Shown here: positions 1-8,348 of the stretch, piece after piece
Position numbering within the stretch: position 1 is the stretch's first letter
How the letters are laid out: every line of letters starts with the position of its first letter
Source: Parachryseolinea silvisoli
Lineage (GTDB): Bacteria; Bacteroidota; Bacteroidia; Cytophagales; Cyclobacteriaceae
Assembly: GCF_021190955.1 (NCBI RefSeq)
Contig: NZ_JAIOAO010000003.1
Coordinates: forward strand, 930,001-994,000
Direction of reading: 5' to 3'
DNA: 64,000 nucleotides
Program-made: the position numbers and the translations under genes
Notes under the pieces: generated by a model
Databases searched by the model: none
The model's input: the letters and a program-made list of their open reading frames with translations, nothing else
Told to the model about the DNA's origin: nothing

Positions 1-1555
1 ACACTACTGTCTCCGCGTTTGATGATGGGGCTTGCTCAACGGCAATATTGTTTTCTTTCAAGTATCCGGGACTAACTACGCGTATGCTATTACCATCAAC
101 TGTCGCTTCTATTCCCTTTCCGGTAATGGCTTTGAAATCTGACATTTTTGGCGATGGAAGATTAAGTCCTTTTGCTTTTCGCACGATCCCTGTAGCAATA
201 GGATGCTCCGAGTTTTGTTCAAGCACGGCAGCAAGTTGAAGTACTTGCTCTTTGTTTGACTTGCCGTCAAGACTTTCGTACCGCACTACATTGAATTCGC
301 CTTTTGTGAGCGTACCAGTTTTGTCAAAAACAACCATGGAGATTTTTCTCGAATTCTCAAATGCCGTCCGATCCTTAATTAATAATCCGCTTTGCGCTGA
401 GATGGCTGTTGATCTTGCCACTACTAATGGGACAGCGAGTCCCAAGGCGTGAGGACAACAAATCACAATGACCGTTACCATCCGTTCCATGGCAAAAGCG
501 AGATCCTTACCAAGCAAAAGCCAGACGATGAAAGTAGCTGTTCCCGACAGGAGAGCGATTATCGTTAACCATTTCGCAGCCTGGTCAGCGAGCAATTGCG
601 TTTTTGATTTTGCATCCTGTGCATCCTGAACCAGCTTGATAACTTGTGATAGGTAAGAATCTTTGGTACCATGAGATACCTGAATTTTCAGTGACCCTTC
701 ACCGTTTATAGAACCGGCAATGACTTTATCACCTTTATCTTTCTCCGTTGGCTTTGATTCACCGGTAAGCATGGATTCGTTAAGAAAGCTTTTGCCCTCG
801 TTAATAATCCCATCGGCTGCGATCTTTTCGCCAGGCTTTACAAGGATAATATCACCCGCTTTGAGCGAATCAGTTTTCACGTCCATAATATGATCTCCGT
901 GAACGAGGTGTGCCTCCGAAGGCATAAGCTGGACAAGAAGTTCAAGTTCTTTTGAGGCACTCATGATCGATTTCATTTCGATCCAGTGGCCGAGAAGCAT
1001 GATGAGGATAAGTGTCGCTAGCTCCCAGAAGAAGTCCATGCCCTCAAGACCCAGTACGATAGCCACACTGTATACGTAAGCGACGGTGATTGCTACCGCA
1101 ACCAACGTCATCATTCCAAGTGATTTAGATTTTACTTCTGTAATGAGACCTTGAAGAAAAGGCCACCCACCATAAAAGAACACAACAGTTGAGAGCGCCA
1201 ATAGAATATAACCAGACCCAGGGAATGCCCAATCGACACCAAGCCAATGTTGAATCATAGGTGAGAGTGCCATGATCGGTATAGCCAGGATAAGGGTAAC
1301 GTAAAATCGCCTTTTGAAATCATCAATCATTCCTGCATGATGCGCGTGCCCGCCAGCAGCCTTGTGATCATGCTCCGACATAGTATGTTTTGGCGCATGT
1401 GCTGAATGTACATGCGCTTCTTGTTCATGTTTCGGCTCGCCTTTCGTTGCCGGCTCTACAGGTACGAGATTCATTCCACACTTTGGGCATTGGCCGGGAG
1501 CATCCTTAATTACCTCTGGATGCATCGGGCAAGTGAATTGTTGATGTTGTTCCAT
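1..1555 (-). CDS. copB: CopB-type copper/silver P1B ATPase, 3' end outside window
   Basis: Heavy-metal-translocating P-type ATPase of the inner membrane, expected to export Cu or Ag ions to the periplasm. The start is the ATG at 1555, 11 bases after the YceI gene. Residues 10-32 form a small metal-binding module (CPMHPE then CPKCGM), followed by a His-rich linker. The actuator TGES motif lies near residue 263. The transmembrane ion-binding motif is CCPH near residue 367, so this is the CPH (P1B-3, CopB) subtype rather than CPC (CopA). The phosphorylation motif DKTGTL lies near residue 410. About 518 codons are visible; the rest of the nucleotide-binding domain and the last membrane helices lie beyond position 1. 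It is the last visible gene of the metal island. Family assignment is certain; Cu/Ag specificity is inferred from subtype and neighbours. Confidence 0.93.
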   Translation of the reverse strand, partial: MEQHQQFTCPMHPEVIKDAPGQCPKCGMNLVPVEPATKGEPKHEQEAHVHSAHAPKHTMSEHDHKAAGGHAHHAGMIDDFKRRFYVTLILAIPIMALSPMIQHWLGVDWAFPGSGYILLALSTVVFFYGGWPFLQGLITEVKSKSLGMMTLVAVAITVAYVYSVAIVLGLEGMDFFWELATLILIMLLGHWIEMKSIMSASKELELLVQLMPSEAHLVHGDHIMDVKTDSLKAGDIILVKPGEKIAADGIINEGKSFLNESMLTGESKPTEKDKGDKVIAGSINGEGSLKIQVSHGTKDSYLSQVIKLVQDAQDAKSKTQLLADQAAKWLTIIALLSGTATFIVWLLLGKDLAFAMERMVTVIVICCPHALGLAVPLVVARSTAISAQSGLLIKDRTAFENSRKISMVVFDKTGTLTKGEFNVVRYESLDGKSNKEQVLQLAAVLEQNSEHPIATGIVRKAKGLNLPSPKMSDFKAITGKGIEATVDGNSIRVVSPGYLKENNIAVEQAPSSNAETVV

Positions 1556-1566
1556 TGTCTTGAATG

Positions 1567-2169
1567 TTATTTTGGCTCTTCCCGTTTTAGTGTCAAGGTG
1601 ATGGATATATCGACATCATCATACACCAGTTTGTCTCCAAGATTTTCGTAGAATGACTGTGAGCCGAACTTCACATCGTACTTACTTCTGTCGAATGTCA
1701 TTATTGCTTTGGCTACGATCTTATCGTTCTCTCTTTTCAGTTTCACAGGAAAGGTTAAAGAATTCGTTTTGTCTTTAATTGTCAAATTTCCGGTGATATC
1801 ACATTCATTTTCCGACTTGCAGCTGACTGAAGTTATGGTGAAGCGCGAAAGTGGGTAACGTTTTACGGAGAAAAAGTCTTCTGATTTTAGATGGTCAATA
1901 AGTCTCTTGTTCGATTTTGCGTCGGTGATGTCGGTACAGTTTATACTGGCCATGTCCATTTCAAATGATCCCTCTGATATCTTTTCTTTTGAAAAGATCA
2001 AATTACCAGAGGCAAGCTTAATCTCACCGTAATGCTCACCCGTAAGTTTCTTGCCAGTCCACTCAATCTTGCTCGTTGCTGGATCAGCAGCGTACTTTTT
2101 CTTTATGTCTTGTGACGAAACAACGAATGAGTAGATGATACCGATGACTAGCAATATTGATCTCATCAT
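1567..2169 (-). CDS. YceI-family lipid-binding-like periplasmic protein
   Basis: A secreted protein of about 200 residues with an N-terminal hydrophobic signal (MMRSILLVIGIIYSFV). The mature part starts with the YceI pattern (SKIEWTGKKLTGEHYGEIKL) and ends with a run of beta strands (VKFGSQSFYENLG, then DVDISITLTL). YceI proteins are beta-barrel lipocalin-like carriers of isoprenoid-type ligands; the role in metal resistance loci is not known. The start overlaps the stop of the DUF2911 gene (ATGATGA at 2164-2169), which indicates translational coupling; ATG 2166 is equally possible. It stands directly before copB. Confidence 0.88.
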   Translation of the reverse strand: MMRSILLVIGIIYSFVVSSQDIKKKYAADPATSKIEWTGKKLTGEHYGEIKLASGNLIFSKEKISEGSFEMDMASINCTDITDAKSNKRLIDHLKSEDFFSVKRYPLSRFTITSVSCKSENECDITGNLTIKDKTNSLTFPVKLKRENDKIVAKAIMTFDRSKYDVKFGSQSFYENLGDKLVYDDVDISITLTLKREEPK

Positions 2170-3020
2170 TTTTTGGATTTTTTGTTGCTCCAATCTTGCG
2201 CTAGCTTTTCATTTGCCTTTAGGATGGGCTCTAGTTTTTTCGCTTTTGCCAGCTCGGTAGATTTAGATAGCGTAACCAATGCTTCACTGGCCCGGCGCTG
2301 CGCTGCCTCCAGTTTTGCTTGAAGCTGGAGGTACGCGGCATCCTGTGTTTTTCCGTTTGCGACCTTGACCCATTCATATGCCTGATTGAGATCTTTATTG
2401 TTATTGAAGTAGTAAAGACTTGCCTGATAATATAGACTTGCCTTTTCCTCTTTCTTAATATTGATTCTATCGGCTATCTCTGCCATGACCTTATGATCCG
2501 CATAACTTTGGATCGGGAATTTTACTAGTGTGTTCTCCCAAAGCAAATAAACGAATGCTCCGTCTTTCGTCAAATCATTGATCTCTATCGTAAACGTTTC
2601 GTAAAACCTGGGTGCCTTTTCAGATTTAACCTTGAAGCGCAATTGGTCATTGGCTTCTGCATAGCCCGAGGTTCCGTGCATTTCGGGAACCTTGTTGAAA
2701 ATGATTGTCCATTCATTTTTACCGGGAATTGTAAAAAGGCTAAAAGTGTCTGAAGGAATATTTACACCATTGATCATGATTGAATCGGACAACCAGATGG
2801 TGGTTGCATCGTGCGCTCCGGTTCGCCACAGTTGATCATATGGCACAAGGTCACCGAAAATAGTTCTGTCTCGGACGCTTGGCCTTGAATACTTGATCTG
2901 AACTTCAGTAAAACCGAGGTGCTGCGTGAGCTCTTGATCGGGACTTGCATTCGGAAGGTTGAGTTGTCCGAATGCAATGGATGTGACGCAGGCAAAGAAT
3001 AAAATGTGTATGAGTTTCAT
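2166..3020 (-). CDS. DUF2911 domain-containing secreted protein
   Basis: A 284-residue protein with a signal peptide (MKLIHILFFACVTSIAFGQ). Residues 25-170 match the Bacteroidota DUF2911 family: YSRPSVRDRTIFGDLVPY, LWRTGAHDATTIWLSD and the SLFTIPGKNEWTIIFNK segment. The C-terminal third is helical (YYQASLYYFNNN, AQRRASEALVTLSK) and resembles a short TPR-like tail. The function of DUF2911 is unknown. The gene is coupled by a 1-4 base overlap to the YceI gene and lies 78 bases after a DUF3347 gene, so it is probably cotranscribed with the metal genes. Confidence 0.85.
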   Translation of the reverse strand: MKLIHILFFACVTSIAFGQLNLPNASPDQELTQHLGFTEVQIKYSRPSVRDRTIFGDLVPYDQLWRTGAHDATTIWLSDSIMINGVNIPSDTFSLFTIPGKNEWTIIFNKVPEMHGTSGYAEANDQLRFKVKSEKAPRFYETFTIEINDLTKDGAFVYLLWENTLVKFPIQSYADHKVMAEIADRINIKKEEKASLYYQASLYYFNNNKDLNQAYEWVKVANGKTQDAAYLQLQAKLEAAQRRASEALVTLSKSTELAKAKKLEPILKANEKLAQDWSNKKSKK

Positions 3021-3098
3021 GGCTTATCAGTTAATTGCAGCTCATTGTATCGCTTTGTGGCGGTAGCGAAGCAAGGTCATTGCACCGACGTTTACCTA

Positions 3099-3611
3099 TT
3101 ATTGAATTGTTTCCTTCACGGACCCACACTTAAGCATGGCGTCACCGAAATATGGATTTTTGATTTGTTTTTCATTTGAAAGCCAATAAGCGCCTTCGTT
3201 ATTATTTGCCATAGGGCAGTACTCCACATAGATCGAACCCGTCGAAAGCTTTGAGGCTTTCACTAGTGATGTCATTTCGTTGCTAAGTGTTGAGAATTCT
3301 TTGCGTTGCTCCTCGAGATCAGTAGTCGCTGAAATCCTGGATGCGGATTCAGTGGCTTTTTTAGCGTTGCCCAGCGAGGTCAAAGACTTCTGTAATTCTG
3401 ATGCGGCCTTCTTTGCTTCGTCAGCTTTGGAAGCGACAAGTGCGTCTTTTAGATGCACATAGTGGGCATATGCCGTTCCGATTTTGTCGTCTTTGAACGT
3501 TGCGTGTCCTTGTGCCTGATCTTTGCTGTCACCGTGTGCAGCATGATCGTGTTGTGCATAAGCTCCGAAGCTCACCAGCGCAACAAGAGCAATCATTATT
3601 GTTTTTTTCAT
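3099..3611 (-). CDS. DUF3347 periplasmic protein, candidate Cu-binding
   Basis: A 170-residue exported protein: signal peptide ending near AYAQ, a His-rich start of the mature chain (HDHAAHGD), a helical middle (YAHYVHLKDALVASKADEA) and a conserved C-terminal block with EYCPMANNNEGAYWL and NPYFGDAMLKCG. This is the DUF3347 family, found near CusB-type efflux systems. The Cys, Met and His residues suggest metal handling, but that is inference. It lies between the multicopper oxidase and DUF2911 genes. A paralogue is encoded at 5106-5750, with nearly the same C-terminal block. Confidence 0.85.
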   Translation of the reverse strand: MKKTIMIALVALVSFGAYAQHDHAAHGDSKDQAQGHATFKDDKIGTAYAHYVHLKDALVASKADEAKKAASELQKSLTSLGNAKKATESASRISATTDLEEQRKEFSTLSNEMTSLVKASKLSTGSIYVEYCPMANNNEGAYWLSNEKQIKNPYFGDAMLKCGSVKETIQ

Positions 3612-3632
3612 AGCTATTGTGTTTTGTCGTCG

Positions 3633-5102
3633 TTAGATTATTTTATAATTGAGCATCATACCATCGTCTTCATGCTCAAGGTTGTGGCAATGGAATACGA
3701 AGACACCGGTGTAGTTCGGGAATGTCATAATTACTCGGACTTTCTCGCCAGGCATTAGAAGAATAGTATCCTTCCAACCTTTCTCGGAAGCAATCACTTT
3801 GTTCCGGGCACCCATTCTTTCCAATACCTGGAACTGAACGCCATGGATGTGCATGGGATGAATTTCATCACCCGCTAAGTTGTCGAACTCCCATATTTCT
3901 GTTGTTCCGGCTGAAACGGTTTCATCTACACGGTCCATTTCAAAAATCTTTCCGTTGATGGAGTGTCTACCCATTCCGCCATGTCCACCTTCTCCACCGA
4001 TGGTCTGTGCGATGTCGATAGTTCTTGTTTTGACCGAAAGGCTCTCACTAAGTGCGCTTATATTGGATAGGGTTGAAGGGAGTGTGAAGTCCGAAGTTCC
4101 TTCGCGATCAACCTTGAACTTCAGCAAACTGAAAGCCTGCCTTCCCTGCACATTGAATTCACTGAATTTATTGCTGACAAGATAGATTTCTTTGCCAACT
4201 GCCAGGTCAGAGAAATCAATGAGTACGTCCAGTCGTTCACCGGGTCCAAGCATAATATTTGAAACTGTTTCGGGAGTACGCAGCAAACCACCATCTGACC
4301 CGATGACGATCAGATTCGCTCCGCCGGTAAGACCAAGGTTGTAGACCCTAGCCGTTGAACCATTTAGTACTCGTAAGCGATACCACCGCGATGCAACATT
4401 GACAAATGGGGCATGTTGTCCGTTCACGAGGATTTGTTCTCCAAGATAGCCAGTCATGATCTCGTCATCATTGGGAGAATATTCAAGATTGTTTCCTTCG
4501 AAATGTTTGTCCTGAATAATGACTGGAATCTCGAATTCGCCCGAAGGCAAGTTCAATGCAGATTCTTCTGCATCGTTTATAATGAACATTCCTGCAAGCC
4601 CGAGAAAGACTTGTTTTGCAGTCAGTCCATGTGGATGAGGGTGATACCAATAGGTCCCGGCACGCTGAATGACCGGCAGTGAATAATTCAGGCTTCCTCC
4701 GGGCGATGCCACATCTCTTGGATGTCCGTCCATGTTTTCCGGCAGGATTAATCCATGCCAGTGAATATTGGTTTCTTCTGAAAGACTATTTTGCAGGGAT
4801 ACGTTTACGGTTTCGCCGGTATTAGCCCTTATCGTTGGACCTAGTAATCCATTCGCGTACGAAAGGGTTGTACTTGATTTGCCTTTTAGCAACTCGCTAA
4901 CGCTAAATTGCGCATTAAGTGAAGCGCTTCCGTTGCTGACGTAAGGTATTGTCAAAGGTCTATCAAAGGAGCCTTCGACAATCCAATTTGATTCTCCAAT
5001 CATATCTTCTTCGGTATGACATGCGTTAAGAACTAGGGACGATCCCATCCATGCTGTGAGAGCCGACAGGCTTGACCGTTTTATGAAATCTCTGCGTTTC
5101 AT
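3633..5102 (-). CDS. Multicopper oxidase (CueO/CopA laccase-like)
   Basis: A periplasmic three-domain multicopper oxidase of 489 residues, expected to oxidise Cu(I) to the less toxic Cu(II). The N-terminus has a twin-arginine signal (MKRRDFIKRSSLSALTAW) followed by a Cys that could be lipidated (LNACH). All four copper-site motifs are present: IHWHG near residue 113, WYHPHPHG near 150, HPMHIHG near 415 and HCHNLEHEDDGMM at 471-483 with type-1 Cys472. A short Met/Gly/His-rich stretch (GGEGGHGGMGRHS) in domain 3 resembles, in a small form, the Met-rich insert of CueO. It lies 3 bases after a DUF3347 lipoprotein gene, so both are likely on one transcript. Confidence 0.94.
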   Translation of the reverse strand: MKRRDFIKRSSLSALTAWMGSSLVLNACHTEEDMIGESNWIVEGSFDRPLTIPYVSNGSASLNAQFSVSELLKGKSSTTLSYANGLLGPTIRANTGETVNVSLQNSLSEETNIHWHGLILPENMDGHPRDVASPGGSLNYSLPVIQRAGTYWYHPHPHGLTAKQVFLGLAGMFIINDAEESALNLPSGEFEIPVIIQDKHFEGNNLEYSPNDDEIMTGYLGEQILVNGQHAPFVNVASRWYRLRVLNGSTARVYNLGLTGGANLIVIGSDGGLLRTPETVSNIMLGPGERLDVLIDFSDLAVGKEIYLVSNKFSEFNVQGRQAFSLLKFKVDREGTSDFTLPSTLSNISALSESLSVKTRTIDIAQTIGGEGGHGGMGRHSINGKIFEMDRVDETVSAGTTEIWEFDNLAGDEIHPMHIHGVQFQVLERMGARNKVIASEKGWKDTILLMPGEKVRVIMTFPNYTGVFVFHCHNLEHEDDGMMLNYKII

Positions 5103-5105
5103 TTA

Positions 5106-5750
5106 TTATTTTAATTTCTCTTTTACAGATCCACAGGTGAGCATCTTGTCTCCGAAGTATGGATTCTTAATCTGTGCCTGATCACTCAGCCAGTATGCGC
5201 CTTCGTTATTGAAAGCCATAGGACAGAATTCGTAGAACGCTTCTTTTCCCCCCAGGCCAAAGGCCTTGATACTTTTATATAAGTTGTCTGATAGATTGCT
5301 GAAGGCTTTTCTTTGGGTTTCAATGTCGCTGCTCGACTGAATTTCTTTCAATGCGCTTTGGATAGGAGACAGGTAGTTCATCCAATCATTGTGCGCGGCG
5401 CCCGACACAAGTTTCATGTCAACTTTTGCCAATGCTTCACCAGTTTTCTTCGCTTCGTCTTTAACGTTGCTTACGTCAGAGGCAACAAAGGCGTCCTTTA
5501 GTTCAACATAGGAAATGAAGACACTTGCAAGCTGATTCTGAAAGCTCGCGTCAACCTGGACCTGGGGCTCACTGGCTTCCGCAGCTGCGGTAGGTCCCGA
5601 AGCATATTCCGCACTATCTTTCACCGCACCTTCCTCATGGCCAGCGTGATTATCATCTTTTTTGTTTCCCGAACAATTTGCCAGGAGCGTGAATGCTGCT
5701 GCACTTACCAGCAGCGAGTAGAACATTGATTTGATTTTTATTGTATTCAT
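5106..5750 (-). CDS. DUF3347 lipoprotein
   Basis: A 214-residue lipoprotein; ATG 5750 is chosen because it gives a proper signal with lipobox LLANC. The mature N-terminus is acidic and His-containing (HAGHEE). It shares with the protein at 3099-3611 the helical core (YVELKDAFVASDVSNV) and the C-terminal block EFCPMAFNNEGAYWLS / NPYFGDKMLTCG. Membrane anchoring suggests it works beside the CusB-like adaptors whose genes lie just upstream. Function unknown; metal chaperone or sensor is an inference from the conserved CPM and MLxCG motifs and from context. Confidence 0.85.
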   Translation of the reverse strand: MNTIKIKSMFYSLLVSAAAFTLLANCSGNKKDDNHAGHEEGAVKDSAEYASGPTAAAEASEPQVQVDASFQNQLASVFISYVELKDAFVASDVSNVKDEAKKTGEALAKVDMKLVSGAAHNDWMNYLSPIQSALKEIQSSSDIETQRKAFSNLSDNLYKSIKAFGLGGKEAFYEFCPMAFNNEGAYWLSDQAQIKNPYFGDKMLTCGSVKEKLK

Positions 5751-5815
5751 GTTTTTAAGGTTATTACTGGTTAAATGGCTTTTCAAAAGCATCTTTACAG
5801 CACTTTTTCATATTA

Positions 5816-7036
5816 TTAATGAGAATGACCGGCCATCGGATCTGTTCCCTTTTTTAAAATTATTTCACTATACAGCAGGTATGCACCGGTTACAGCCACC
5901 GTGTCACCTTCGGTTAATCCTTCGGTGATTTCAACTTTCTCAAAATCTTCCATGCCGGTTTTCACCATTTGTGGCTTGAATGTGTTACGCCCTCGTTGCA
6001 CATAGACATGAGTTCCCCTGGCATCGCGGATCACTGCGTCAACCGGTAGGGATAAAGCTTTCTTGTTAGCATGGCTGAAGAACACTTGTGCTTGCATGCC
6101 CGGCTTGAATGACAGGGTCGGGTTTGATATCGATGCTCTCATTGACATAATCTGTGTGTTGGCGCGAAACTCGGGACTGAAAAAAGTAACCGTTGCTTCA
6201 ATCGGTTGATTTTCGAACCCACTTACTCTCACGGTTATTTTATCACCAACCTTCGCTACCTTGGCTTCATTTGGATATAATTCCGCTTCAAGCCAGAGAT
6301 GGGTTATGTTCTCAATCCGAAATAATGCCCCGCCCTCTGAAACATATTGTCCTTCGGATACTGAAATCTCTGTTACTATCCCCGAGCCAGGAGAAAGGAA
6401 TGTGATTCTATTCTGGGCGTTCTTATTTTTTGCCAAATGTTCAACCTGGGATTCGGAGAGCCCGTATAGCAGTAGCTTTCTCTTCGCAGCATCGAGAAAT
6501 GATTTGTAGCGCGTTTCGGACGAACCAAGTGCATCATATTGCTCTTTGGCTAGCAGGAATTCCCGTTGAAGAGTAAGTAATGTCTCACTGTACAATTCAT
6601 AGAGCGGTTCACCCTTTTGAATTGTACGCCCCGTTTCTTTTATAAATAGTTTTTCGACTCGTCCGGCTGCCCTGCTGCTAATGACTTGCGACAGGTCCTC
6701 ATTTTCTACAAGCTTACCATTGACAACAACCGATTCACCGATGGATTGAACGGAAACTTTTTGCGTAGTGATATTAGCAAGTTTTATCTGGCTATCCGTT
6801 AGCATCAAGTCACCAGTAGCTTCGGTTGTATTGGCATTTTTAGGCACGAGGTCCATTCCGCATACTGGACATTTACCTGGGCCATCCTGCACCACATTAG
6901 GGTGCATTGGACAAGTATATTTTGTCGCAGAACTTTCTTTCTTTGCACGATCATGGCTTGCATGTTCATCTGCTTGCTTTTCCTGCGAGCAAGCGAAGAA
7001 TATGAATGCGATTGTTATGAATAAAATGTGTTTCAT
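5816..7036 (-). CDS. cusB: CusB-like RND periplasmic adaptor with metal-binding N-terminus (adaptor 2)
   Basis: A membrane-fusion lipoprotein of 406 residues; ATG 7036 gives a lipobox (FFACS) and lies 1 base after the preceding stop. Residues 35-65 are a heavy-metal-binding module (CPMHPNV then CPVCGMDLV). Then follow barrel-sandwich and hairpin segments (GRVEKLFIKETGRTIQKGEP) and a C-terminal membrane-proximal domain (GLTEGDTVAVTGAYLLYSE). It ends in GHSH. The protein would link the inner-membrane RND pump to the TolC-like channel and may hand metal ions over through its N-terminal module. A second adaptor is encoded immediately upstream. Confidence 0.9.
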   Translation of the reverse strand: MKHILFITIAFIFFACSQEKQADEHASHDRAKKESSATKYTCPMHPNVVQDGPGKCPVCGMDLVPKNANTTEATGDLMLTDSQIKLANITTQKVSVQSIGESVVVNGKLVENEDLSQVISSRAAGRVEKLFIKETGRTIQKGEPLYELYSETLLTLQREFLLAKEQYDALGSSETRYKSFLDAAKRKLLLYGLSESQVEHLAKNKNAQNRITFLSPGSGIVTEISVSEGQYVSEGGALFRIENITHLWLEAELYPNEAKVAKVGDKITVRVSGFENQPIEATVTFFSPEFRANTQIMSMRASISNPTLSFKPGMQAQVFFSHANKKALSLPVDAVIRDARGTHVYVQRGRNTFKPQMVKTGMEDFEKVEITEGLTEGDTVAVTGAYLLYSEIILKKGTDPMAGHSH

Positions 7037-7037
7037 C

Positions 7038-8348
7038 TTATTTATTCGTTTTGATGAAGCTTTCACTATCGACCAGGTATTGCCCGTTGCTGGCGATTTC
7101 ATCCGATGACGAAAGCCCTTGTTTGATTTCTATGTGCTTTTCTGTACGAATGCCAGTCACCACTTTCTTAGGTCTGAAGACATTTTTCTCTTTTACAAAG
7201 ACTACGTCATCAACACCAAGGTGAAGTACAGCTTCCTTTGGCACCCATAGTGCCTCAACTGCGCTACTTTCGATCACCGCTTTTACCAAATGTCCGATAT
7301 GGAGACGTTCCGTGTTTTTGGTATAAACTCTTACTGTGAGAAATTCCTGACCTTCGTTGAAAAAAGGTTGGACGAAATCAATTGTTCCATCGTCACGGTG
7401 CTCATCACCGAAGTCAAGTTTTACTTTACTGCCTTTCTTTACCGTTGCAGTAAGCGTTGAAGCGATGTTCAATTCAACTCGTAATGCGGAAGGATTAACA
7501 ACCTTAAATAGAGTCTGCCCCGATGTTACATAACTTCCCTCGCGAATGAGTTGGTCACTTTTGCTTACAGCTGAGCTCGCGGATGTAGATGGCGATGTGC
7601 TCGCATTTCCACTCATTCCATCAGTCATTCCTCCGGCGGATGTTGACGCTCTTGGTGATGTCATTGGCGCAATCGGTGTCTGTTGCCCGTCAGCAAGAAC
7701 ATAACCGTCATAAGTACTGTAGATCGCGAACGTATTCTTTGGGTTTTTGCTTTGAATGAGATCGTTGATTTGTGCATCTGTTGCGCCAAGAAGTTTTAGA
7801 CGTTCTTTCGCACTCTGTATAAGTGCCTCGTTCTTCGAATCGTTCTCAATTACGAATAACAGTTCTCGCTGTGCTGTCAGTAGCTCTGGACTGTAAATCT
7901 CTGCGACCTTTTGTCCCTTACGTACTTGCTGAAAGGCATATTTGAGAAATACTTTTTCAAGTCGTCCACCGATTCGTGTTGGGATTGTATAGACGTTCCT
8001 TGTGTCGTAGGTTACTACGCCCTGCGCTTCTGTAGAAACAGGCATTGACATGTATTCGCCCTTGATCGTTTTAATAGAGGCAATGACGGTTTCACTTGGG
8101 GACTTAATCAGTTTCGAAAGATCCTCTGTAATTTCAACTTCTTCGCCGGGACGAGCTTTCCGAACGAGATCCATGCCGCATACCGGACACGTTCCTGGTT
8201 TATCAGAAATGGCCGTGGGGTGCATTGGGCATGTATAGGTGTCCGCATGCTCTGCGTGCTCTCCGCCTTTGTTGCAAGATGCTACCAACACGAGTAACGG
8301 CAGGAGCATAATTGGGAGTGACAATTTATTTCTCCAATTGTTTTTCAT
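7038..8348 (-). CDS. cusB: CusB-like RND periplasmic adaptor with metal-binding N-terminus (adaptor 1)
   Basis: A 436-residue lipoprotein (lipobox VASCN) of the membrane-fusion family. It has the same N-terminal module as its neighbour (CPMHPTAI then CPVCGMDLV, residues 39-62), a barrel-sandwich pair (GGRLEKVFLKYAFQQVRKGQ and REGSYVTSGQTLFKVV) and a helical hairpin (LTAQRELLFVIENDSKNEA). A low-complexity Ser/Thr/Ala/Met insert (about residues 225-260) interrupts the lipoyl-like domain and is odd for the family. The gene overlaps the end of the TolC-like gene by 23 bases. The two adaptors are divergent in sequence and are not a recent duplication. Confidence 0.9.
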   Translation of the reverse strand: MKNNWRNKLSLPIMLLPLLVLVASCNKGGEHAEHADTYTCPMHPTAISDKPGTCPVCGMDLVRKARPGEEVEITEDLSKLIKSPSETVIASIKTIKGEYMSMPVSTEAQGVVTYDTRNVYTIPTRIGGRLEKVFLKYAFQQVRKGQKVAEIYSPELLTAQRELLFVIENDSKNEALIQSAKERLKLLGATDAQINDLIQSKNPKNTFAIYSTYDGYVLADGQQTPIAPMTSPRASTSAGGMTDGMSGNASTSPSTSASSAVSKSDQLIREGSYVTSGQTLFKVVNPSALRVELNIASTLTATVKKGSKVKLDFGDEHRDDGTIDFVQPFFNEGQEFLTVRVYTKNTERLHIGHLVKAVIESSAVEALWVPKEAVLHLGVDDVVFVKEKNVFRPKKVVTGIRTEKHIEIKQGLSSSDEIASNGQYLVDSESFIKTNK

